From contig CALUMX010000018.1 in NCBI GenBank assembly GCA_944321875.1, forward strand, positions 1-58,787: DNA of 58,787 bases, given 5' to 3'. The notes under the pieces are model-generated. The model was not told the origin of the DNA, searched no databases, and saw only the letters and a program-made list of their open reading frames with translations. Source of the stretch: an uncultured Muribaculaceae bacterium (GTDB lineage: Bacteria; Bacteroidota; Bacteroidia; Bacteroidales; Muribaculaceae). The translations under genes and the position numbers were made by a program. Shown piece by piece: positions 24,062-30,989 of this stretch; position 1 is the first letter of the stretch, and every line of letters starts with the position of its first letter.

Positions 24062-25558
24062 TTACATGAGCCGCTCAAGTCGGCGTGAGAGCAAAGCGAG
24101 GACGATGGCTGCCGCAAAGCTCATCACGACGAAAAGCATGAAGAAGTCGCTCATGTCGGCCACCTCATAGCCGAGTATTGACGTTGTATTTCCGCCGGAG
24201 GGATAGAGCGCGCTCAGTACGCCGGCCACTTTATTGGCCGCTGCCGAGCTGAGAAACCACACGCCCATCAGCAGGGAGGAAAACTTGGCCGGCGAAAGGC
24301 GGTTGACGATGGACAGGCCGATAGGTTCGAGGCAAAGCTCGCCGATGGTGTGCATGAAGTAGAGCCCGGCGAGCCACATCATGCTCACTTTGGTTGTCGC
24401 GCTCACGTTGTCCACTCCGTAGGCGATGACCAGATAACCTGCTCCAAGCATCAGAAGGCCGATGGCTTGTTTCATGGTCGCAGCCGGTTCGAGCCCTTTG
24501 CTGTCAAGAAAACGCCACAGCAGGTTGAAAACCGGAGCGAGCGCTACAATCAGAATCGGATTGAACGACTGGAAGTAGGAAGCCGGCATGGTCCATCCGA
24601 GAATTTCGCGGTCGGTCTGCTTGTCGGCGAAGAATGTCAGCGACGCACCCGACTGTTCGAAGGCAGCCCAGAAGAAAATCACGAAGAACGTGATGGCATA
24701 AATGACGCCAATGCGTTTCCTTTCCAGCGTTGTCAGCGATTTGTCGGTGATAATCATGACCGGAACGGTGATGGATACCGAGTAGATAGCCGAGCCGATA
24801 AGGTCGTTGCCGCCGAGGTGGAACAGGACGAAGAGAGCGGCAAAGAGCAGTAGCATCATGGCTTTGAAGCCCTTGCTCATGCCCGTGGCCGTCTGTTGAG
24901 AGGTTTCGGTCTGTGAGGGCTTCGTGCCGATGGGGTTTCCTTCCGGGTCACGGAGATATTTGTTTTTGTAGCAGAAGAAGATGACACCTGCAATCAGCAT
25001 GCCCACGGCCGCCGACAGGAAGCTCCATTTGAAACCTTCCGGGCTTTCGTTGTTGCTGACAAAGCCGCACCACAGCGGAGCAATCATCGCTCCGACGTTG
25101 ACGCCCATGTAGAAAATCGTGTAGGCTGAGTCGCGTAGACTGTCGGTGCGTTCGTAGAGGTCACCCACCATCGACGAGATATTGGGTTTGAAAAAACCGT
25201 TGCCGAGAATCAGCAGTCCGAGACCAGCAAACATGATGTAATGGGCAGAAGGGTGCGTATAGTAGCAGGCGCTGACAAACATCAGGAATTGTCCTAAAGC
25301 CATGACGACAGAGCCCAGCAGCACGGATCGTCGGTTACCCCAGTAGCGGTCGGCGATGTAGCCTCCCAGCAGCGGCGTCAGGTAAACCAGACCCGTATAG
25401 CTGCCGTAGATTTGAGAGGCATCCTGCTCGCTCATCATCAAACACTTCACCATGTAGAGTACAAACATGGCGCGCATACCATAGTAACTGAACCGTTCCC
25501 ACATTTCTGTCAAAAACAGTACATACAAACCTTTTGGATGTCGTTTCTTGTTTTGCAT
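24062..25558 (-). CDS. Peptide MFS transporter (POT/PTR2 family)
   Basis: This 498-residue proton-coupled oligopeptide symporter has about 14 predicted helices. The POT signature ExxERFxYYG is present as LTEMWERFSYYGMRAMF near residue 18, and GGYIADRYWGNRR follows helix 2. A later FFWAAFEQSGASLTFFADKQTDR and the GELCLEPIGLS motif in helix 10 are also typical. It imports di- and tripeptides. I start at MQNKKRHPKG (25558), because the frame's upstream ATG (25597) overlaps the repeat-borne -7 box TATCTTTG at 25595-25602. It is transcribed alone. Confidence 0.93.
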   Translation of the reverse strand: MQNKKRHPKGLYVLFLTEMWERFSYYGMRAMFVLYMVKCLMMSEQDASQIYGSYTGLVYLTPLLGGYIADRYWGNRRSVLLGSVVMALGQFLMFVSACYYTHPSAHYIMFAGLGLLILGNGFFKPNISSMVGDLYERTDSLRDSAYTIFYMGVNVGAMIAPLWCGFVSNNESPEGFKWSFLSAAVGMLIAGVIFFCYKNKYLRDPEGNPIGTKPSQTETSQQTATGMSKGFKAMMLLLFAALFVLFHLGGNDLIGSAIYSVSITVPVMIITDKSLTTLERKRIGVIYAITFFVIFFWAAFEQSGASLTFFADKQTDREILGWTMPASYFQSFNPILIVALAPVFNLLWRFLDSKGLEPAATMKQAIGLLMLGAGYLVIAYGVDNVSATTKVSMMWLAGLYFMHTIGELCLEPIGLSIVNRLSPAKFSSLLMGVWFLSSAAANKVAGVLSALYPSGGNTTSILGYEVADMSDFFMLFVVMSFAAAIVLALLSRRLERLM

Positions 25559-25594
25559 TTTCTTTTTGCTTGATTTTTGATTTAAAAACGAGCA

Positions 25595-25720
25595 CAAAGA
25601 TAGTGCAAGGCGAGCGCAGAGGCAAGCGAAAAGCGAAAGTTTTCAGGTTGACACTGCCGAGCCGCCGCCTATTTTATGAAAAGATAGTGCAAGGTGAGCG
25701 CAGAGGCAAGCGAAAATTTT
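25595..25720 (-). repeat. Promoter-bearing palindromic repeat, two units (copy B)
   Basis: Two tandem units, about 83-85 bp apart, of the family at 5077, 29128, 49252 and 58626. On the minus strand the gene-proximal unit gives CTTG, 20 bp and TATCTTTG (25602-25595). The core includes GCGAGCGCAGAGGCAAGCG and an inner hairpin-forming AAAGCGAAAGTTTTC. It drives the peptide transporter. Confidence 0.8.
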
Positions 25721-25811
25721 AAAAAGTAAGAGGAATGCGCCTTTTAAGGTACATTCCTCCTTATGAATGTTGATTCTGTTCTCTACTTCAGAAAAAACGG
25801 CTGAGTATATA

Positions 25812-26294
25812 CTATTCCTTTACGATGACGATTCGTTCTTTTGACTCGGGAGTGTAGGGATTGCCATTTATATAGCATTCGCATTTGTCAAATGACGAGG
25901 CATCTTTTCTGGTCACGTTATACCCGATACGGATATTGTCATCTTCGCTCCATTTGATAGTGATAGTTCCCGATTTTTGGTTATCGTTAACGCCGAGTAT
26001 CGTGTACGAAATATAGCCTGGAGTGCTATCGGTCGGTTTTTCGAAACCAAGTTGAGTGGGGTGGTCCTTGCTGGATAAAGGAGTTTCTACTCCGTCGATG
26101 TCGATTTTCCAATCGCTTTTCCATAAAGCTCCTTCGTTTGTTTCATTCAGCAAGTCTTGACCTTTTGCGTCTTGGATAAAAATTTGAATACTCAGAGGAA
26201 GCGGGCCTCCGATTACTTCTTCTTCTTCGCTGCATGACGGCAGGCACAGTATGGCCGCCAGCAATGCCAGTGTGTAAAGCATTAGTTTTTTCAT
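25812..26294 (-). CDS. Small lipoprotein of unknown function
   Basis: This 160-residue protein has a lipoprotein signal (LCLPSC, Cys 21) followed by an acidic SEEEEV linker and one beta-sandwich-like domain (IQIFIQDAKGQDLLNE .. SGTITIKWSEDDNIRIGYNV). Similar short lipoproteins are common in gut Bacteroidales, and no function is recognised. It has its own consensus promoter (26367-26397) and a leader of about 65 nt. A weak hairpin (AGGAATG/CATTCCT, 25731-25757) downstream may end it. It is more AT-rich than the neighbouring genes. Confidence 0.7.
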   Translation of the reverse strand: MKKLMLYTLALLAAILCLPSCSEEEEVIGGPLPLSIQIFIQDAKGQDLLNETNEGALWKSDWKIDIDGVETPLSSKDHPTQLGFEKPTDSTPGYISYTILGVNDNQKSGTITIKWSEDDNIRIGYNVTRKDASSFDKCECYINGNPYTPESKERIVIVKE

Positions 26295-26366
26295 AGTAAG
26301 AGTATTTTAAATGAGTAGAAATATCTTGTTAAATCGGTTTGTAAAGGCGTGTTAAAAAAAACTACT

Positions 26367-26397
26367 CAAAGTTAATAAATATTTTGAAATTATCAAA
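26367..26397 (-). promoter_or_regulatory. Promoter of the small lipoprotein gene
   Basis: On the minus strand TTTG (26397-26394), a 19 bp spacer and TAACTTTG (26374-26367). Confidence 0.85.
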
Positions 26398-26430
26398 TTG
26401 TCAGAGAATTAAATTATTTACGGGAGCGAA

Positions 26431-26474
26431 TAAAAAACAACACCCGTCAGGAGTATAAGCTCCTGACGGGTGTG
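26431..26474 (-). terminator. Terminator of the BI-1 gene
   Basis: A 13 bp stem (CACCCGTCAGGAG with CTCCTGACGGGTG); the minus-strand tail is TTGTTTTTTATTC. Confidence 0.92.
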
Positions 26475-26498
26475 TATGTGTGGGTAACCTGTTGTCGG

Positions 26499-27206
26499 TT
26501 AGTCGCGGCTGCCGCCGAAGAAGCGGAGCAGGTAAAGGAACAGGTTGATGAAGTCAAGGTAAAGGCTCAAAGCGCCGAGAGTGGCAATCTTTGAAGTGTT
26601 CATGCCGCCGTCCATGACGAGCATGTTCTTGATTTTCTGTGTATCCCATGCTGTCAAGCCAATGAAGATGGCAACACCGGCGAAGCTGATAATCCAGTCA
26701 AGGCCGCTGCTCTTGAGGAAGATGTTGACAATGGTACAGATAATCAGACCAATAAGTGCCATTACGAGGAACGAACCCATCTTGGAGAGGTCGCTGGTCG
26801 TAAAATAGCCGTAGACGGTCATTGCGCCAAACACGGCCGCCGTAATGATGAACGTCTTGGCGATGGCTTCAGGCGCATAGGCGTAGAACAGCATCGAGAA
26901 GACCAGACCGTTGATGACGGAGTAGGCGATGAACAGCAGGTAGGCCGTGGCCGAGCTGATTTTGTGGATGGCTGCGCTCATGGCGATAACGATACCGAGT
27001 TCGGCAATCATCAAGCCCCAGAAGAGGAGTTTGTTCTGCAGAAGCAGCATTACGAAAGAGCCATTAGCGGCGGTGAAAAAAGCAGTGACGGCAGTTATGA
27101 TGAGCGCCAATGTCATGCGCAGGTAGACGCCGCGCATCGCTTTGGTTAAACTTTGTGCGATAGTAGCACCGGTCGGTTGATAACCGAATTGATTAAAATT
27201 TTCCAT
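26499..27206 (-). CDS. Bax inhibitor-1/YccA family membrane protein
   Basis: This 235-residue protein has seven predicted helices. It contains the BI-1 signature region LFIAYSVINGLVFSMLFYAY and the C-terminal WDTQKIKN...LGALSLYLDFINLFLYLLRFFGG, which matches bacterial YccA/YbhL/BsYetJ proteins. These are integral membrane proteins linked to calcium leak and control of membrane proteolysis (YccA on FtsH), but the function here is not shown. It lies 88 bp after argS on the same strand, separated by a strong terminator, so it probably has its own weak promoter (TATTTTCG just after the hairpin). Confidence 0.92.
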   Translation of the reverse strand: MENFNQFGYQPTGATIAQSLTKAMRGVYLRMTLALIITAVTAFFTAANGSFVMLLLQNKLLFWGLMIAELGIVIAMSAAIHKISSATAYLLFIAYSVINGLVFSMLFYAYAPEAIAKTFIITAAVFGAMTVYGYFTTSDLSKMGSFLVMALIGLIICTIVNIFLKSSGLDWIISFAGVAIFIGLTAWDTQKIKNMLVMDGGMNTSKIATLGALSLYLDFINLFLYLLRFFGGSRD

Positions 27207-27229
27207 ATTCCAATTTTGTTGTTATTATG

Positions 27230-27264
27230 CGAAAATAGCAGTCAACGGTGAATTGACTGCTATT
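27230..27264 (-). terminator. Terminator of argS
   Basis: A 12 bp perfect stem (27234-27245 with 27253-27264); minus-strand tail TTTTCG. Confidence 0.85.
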
Positions 27265-27294
27265 TATTTGGTTAAAGATTACTAAATTAGCATT

Positions 27295-29085
27295 TTACAT
27301 ACGCTCCGGAACGTCGATGCCGAGCAGCCACATGGCGCGGCGGATGGTGTCGGCTACGGTAGCGGAGAGCGTCAGACGGAAGGCACGCACGTCGTTGTCA
27401 GCCTCGCGCAAAATCTGGTAGTCGTGGTAGAACTGGTTGTACTCTTTTACCAGGTCGTAGGCGTAGTTGGCTGCCAATGCCGGGCTGTAGGTCTTACCTG
27501 CTTCCTCGACAACCGACGGGAAATCGGCGAGACGCTGGATGAGCGCCACTTCCTTCTCGTTGGGCACCACCTTGTCGGCAGCAAACGTAGTCGGGATGCT
27601 GTCGGCTTCCGCACGGCGCATCACGGAACGGATACGGGCGTAGGTGTACTGAATGAACGGACCTGTGTTGCCGTTGAAGTCGATGGATTCCTTCGGGTTG
27701 AACGTCATGTTCTTGCGCGGGTCAACCTTCAGAATGAAGTATTTGAGCGCACCGAGGCCGATGATGGTTGAAATCTTGTCGGCTTCTTCCTGAGTGCAGC
27801 CGTCGAGTTTGCCGAGCTGAGCGGAAGTCTCCTTCGCCGTGCCCACCATTTCGTCCATGAGGTCATCGGCGTCGACCACCGTACCCTCACGCGACTTCAT
27901 CTTGCCTTCCGGAAGTTCCACCATACCGTAGGAGAAGTGAACGAGGTCCTTGCCCCATTTGAAGCCGAGCTTGTCGAGCAGGAGAGAAAGCACCTGGAAG
28001 TGGTAGTTCTGCTCGTTGCCCACAACGTAAATCATGCGGTCAATCGGATAGTCCTGATAGCGGAGCTTTGCCGTACCGATGTCCTGCGTCATGTAGACCG
28101 ACGTGCCGTCGCTGCGGAGCAGGAGCTTGTGGTCAAGTCCGTCAGCCGTAAGGTCAGCCCATACGGAATTGTCCTCCTTGCGGTACATGATGCCCTTCTC
28201 GAGGCCTTCCAATACCTTCTCCTTACCTTCGAGATATGTCTCGCTCTCGTAGTAGATTTTGTCGAAATCCACGCCGAGACGCTTGTAAGTCTCATCAAAA
28301 CCTGCGTATACCCAAGAGTTCATCGTGCGCCAGAGTGAGCGAACTTCCTCGTCGCCGGCTTCCCAGCGGCGGAGCATCTCGCGAGCCTCCTGCATCAGCG
28401 GAGAAGCTGCTTCTGCCTCTTCCTTTGTCATGCCCTTGGCTTCCAACTCCTTCAGCTCAGCCTTGTAGTGCTGGTCGAAAGCCACATAGAAGTCGCCGAT
28501 GAGGTGGTCGCCCTTCTTGCCGGTTGATTCCGGAGTGGCACCGTTGCCCCATTTCTGCCATGCGAGCATTGACTTGCAGATGTGGATACCACGGTCGTTC
28601 ACGATGTTGGTCTTCACCACCTTGTAGCCGTTGGCCTCCATGATGCGCGAAAGGCTGTAGCCCAGCAGGTTGTTGCGCACGTGTCCGAGGTGGAGCGGCT
28701 TGTTGGTGTTGGGAGAGGAATATTCAATCATCACCAGCTCGCTCTCCGGCGTAGCGGCGCGGAAGCCGTAGTCGGGTGTTTCATTGATGTGAGCCAGTAC
28801 ATTCAGCCAGAACTTCGGCTCGATAGTAATGTTGAGGAAGCCCTTGATGACGTTGAACGCCTTGACAGCCTCGCAGTGAGCCTGCATGTATTCGCCCAGT
28901 TCCTGTGCCGTAGCCTCAGGCGCCTTTCTTGAAGCCTTCAGGTAAGGGAAAACAACGATGGTCAGGTTACCTTCAAATTCTTTGCGGGTTGCCTGCGGCG
29001 TAATGCTCGCAGCCTCCACTTCGACTCCGTAGAGAGCCTTCAGTGCCTCAGCGGCCGCAGCTGAAATAATGCTATCGATTGACAT
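27295..29085 (-). CDS. argS: Arginyl-tRNA synthetase
   Basis: This 596-residue class I synthetase charges tRNA-Arg. It has the N-terminal additional domain (Add1), the HIGH motif HLGH inside SSPNTNKPLHLGHVRNN, a KMSKS-like GKMKSREGT, and the C-terminal DALR anticodon-binding domain ending LLGIDVPERM. Length and motif order are standard. I start at MSIDSII (29085), since the longer frame from 29130 overlaps the repeat-borne -7 box (29128-29135). The single upstream promoter comes from repeat copy C. Confidence 0.97.
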   Translation of the reverse strand: MSIDSIISAAAAEALKALYGVEVEAASITPQATRKEFEGNLTIVVFPYLKASRKAPEATAQELGEYMQAHCEAVKAFNVIKGFLNITIEPKFWLNVLAHINETPDYGFRAATPESELVMIEYSSPNTNKPLHLGHVRNNLLGYSLSRIMEANGYKVVKTNIVNDRGIHICKSMLAWQKWGNGATPESTGKKGDHLIGDFYVAFDQHYKAELKELEAKGMTKEEAEAASPLMQEAREMLRRWEAGDEEVRSLWRTMNSWVYAGFDETYKRLGVDFDKIYYESETYLEGKEKVLEGLEKGIMYRKEDNSVWADLTADGLDHKLLLRSDGTSVYMTQDIGTAKLRYQDYPIDRMIYVVGNEQNYHFQVLSLLLDKLGFKWGKDLVHFSYGMVELPEGKMKSREGTVVDADDLMDEMVGTAKETSAQLGKLDGCTQEEADKISTIIGLGALKYFILKVDPRKNMTFNPKESIDFNGNTGPFIQYTYARIRSVMRRAEADSIPTTFAADKVVPNEKEVALIQRLADFPSVVEEAGKTYSPALAANYAYDLVKEYNQFYHDYQILREADNDVRAFRLTLSATVADTIRRAMWLLGIDVPERM

Positions 29086-29127
29086 TTTTCTTCTCTTTAT
29101 TTCGTTTAAACACTGTAATTCAAAGTG

Positions 29128-29290
29128 CAAAGATAGTGCAAATCGAGAGCAATGGCAAATTTAAAACGGAGTTTTGAAAATTTGCATTGCCGAGATGCCG
29201 CCTGTCTTCTTCAAAGTAGTGCAAATCGAGAGCAATGACAAATTTAAAACGGAGTTTTGAAAATTTGCATTGCCGAGATGCCGCCTGATT
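29128..29290 (-). repeat. Promoter-bearing palindromic repeat, two units (copy C, diverged)
   Basis: Two tandem units with an 83 bp period. On the minus strand TTTG (29159-29156), 20 bp and TATCTTTG (29135-29128) form a perfect promoter for argS. The base sequence differs much from the other copies, but the layout (TGCCGAG core, GGCA..TGCC stem, inner AAAAC/GTTTT hairpin) is kept. Confidence 0.75.
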
Positions 29291-29414
29291 CGTTGGATGG
29301 GGGACAAAACAAGCGCTGAATCTAAGAATTTGTGCCTTTTTGCCAAAATTTATTAAAATTTTAAGACCTTACGGATATATTAAGTATATTCGTAATAGAA
29401 AAAAATTCATAGCT

Positions 29415-30935
29415 ATGAGACTTAAAAACATACTGATGATTTCGGCATTGGCGGTGGCGCTCTCAGCACAGACCTTTGCAGACAACTTAGTGATAATGCA
29501 CACCAACGACGTGCACGGACACATCCGCCCTGACCGCGTGCAGGACCGCGGAGGCATGGTGCGTGCGAAAGCCGTCGTGGACAGTATCCGCAAGGCAGAG
29601 AAGCACACGCTCCTGCTCGATGCCGGTGACGACGTGCAGGGTTATATGTATTTCTCCCTGTTTGGCGGCCGGGTAGAGTATGAGATGATGAACCGCATGG
29701 GTTACGACGTAGTGACCATCGGCAATCACGAGTTTGACAACGGCATGGACAGCCTCAAGCGTAACTATGACATTCTGAAAGCCGATGTGGTGTGTGCCAA
29801 CTACGGATTCAAAGGCACCGTCCTTGAAGACCGCGTGAAGCCTTACACCATCCGCACTGTCGATGGCAAGCGTTTTGCCATCATCGGTCTCGGTGCGCAG
29901 CCGGAAGGACTGATTATCGCCGCGAACTATGCCGGCATGACTTACCGCAAGCCGATTGCCGTGGCCGACAGCATCGCCAAGAGTCTCAAGGCAAAGGGGG
30001 AGGCCGACTACGCGATTGCGCTCTCCCATATCGGTTACCGCGGCTCGCTGCCCGACATGGAGTGCGACAGCCTGATGGCCTTGCGCACGGAAGCCATCGA
30101 CCTGATTGTCGGCGGTCACTCGCATACGGTTATCGACCCTAAGACGGGCAATCACCAATATATTTTCAAGAACAAGGCCGGCCGCAACGTGCTGGTGACC
30201 CAGACCGGAAACTATGCCTCCAATCTCGGAAAAATCACCATCAATCTCGACGACCTCTCGCAGCTTCCGAAGTCGGAGCTTATTCCCATCGATGCCCGTT
30301 ATGACGGACGGTTGGACGAAGCGACCGACGAATGGCTGAAGGGATACGACAAGGCGGTGGAGGAAATTATGGCTTACCGCATTGCCGAAAGTACGATGGA
30401 CATGCCGAAGGGCTCGGATGCGCTGCGCAACTGGGTGGCCGATATGATGTATGAAATGGCACCGGCCATCACTTCCCTGCCGGTCGACCTGGCCATTACG
30501 AATTCGGGCGGTATCCGCCGTCCGCTCTACAAGGGCGACGTGACGCTGGGTCAGGTGATGTCGATGCTGCCGTTTACCAACTCTCTGCAGGTGCTTGAGA
30601 TGGACGGCGCGACACTGCTCAACTGTCTCGATGAAATCGCTGCCATCGGTCCGCAGGCTGTCAGCCGCCAGTTGGAATTTACCATCCGCAACGGCAAGGC
30701 AACCGGTGTGAAGCTCAACGGCAAGGCTGTCGACCCGAAACGCATCTATCGGGTGGTGACCATCGACTATGTGGCTGCCGGCAACGACAACCTCGTGTCG
30801 TTCCGCAAGGGCAAGAAGGTGGCGGAAAGCAGGCAATACCTGAAATATGACGCCATCGACTATCTGAAGCGTCTGGACGCCGAGGGCGGCAAGGTGTCGG
30901 CTCCGGTTGAGGCCCGGATACGCGTGGCTGATTAG
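29415..30935 (+). CDS. Secreted 5'-nucleotidase/2',3'-cyclic phosphodiesterase (UshA family)
   Basis: This 506-residue periplasmic enzyme has a signal peptide (1-22, ending TFAD). The metallophosphatase domain has HTNDVHGHI, DAGDDVQG, GNHEFD, LSHIGYRG and GGHSHT, the complete two-metal site. A C-terminal 5'-nucleotidase substrate domain (about 320-506) contains NSGGIRRPLYKGDVT and the stacking-region AAGNDN. It should dephosphorylate extracellular nucleotides for salvage. The ATG at 29415 fits the signal peptide; the frame from 29340 does not. It is followed after 54 bp by the NagZ/beta-lactamase fusion, so the pair may be an operon scavenging nucleotides and wall fragments. Confidence 0.9.
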   Translation: MRLKNILMISALAVALSAQTFADNLVIMHTNDVHGHIRPDRVQDRGGMVRAKAVVDSIRKAEKHTLLLDAGDDVQGYMYFSLFGGRVEYEMMNRMGYDVVTIGNHEFDNGMDSLKRNYDILKADVVCANYGFKGTVLEDRVKPYTIRTVDGKRFAIIGLGAQPEGLIIAANYAGMTYRKPIAVADSIAKSLKAKGEADYAIALSHIGYRGSLPDMECDSLMALRTEAIDLIVGGHSHTVIDPKTGNHQYIFKNKAGRNVLVTQTGNYASNLGKITINLDDLSQLPKSELIPIDARYDGRLDEATDEWLKGYDKAVEEIMAYRIAESTMDMPKGSDALRNWVADMMYEMAPAITSLPVDLAITNSGGIRRPLYKGDVTLGQVMSMLPFTNSLQVLEMDGATLLNCLDEIAAIGPQAVSRQLEFTIRNGKATGVKLNGKAVDPKRIYRVVTIDYVAAGNDNLVSFRKGKKVAESRQYLKYDAIDYLKRLDAEGGKVSAPVEARIRVAD

Positions 30936-30989
30936 CAAACTGAAAAGAAACCTACCTAAATATACAATCTAACTAACCTAACAAAAACT

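Noticed and set aside
29487..30938. 483-codon open frame on the minus strand
   Set aside because: Shadow of the 5'-nucleotidase gene.
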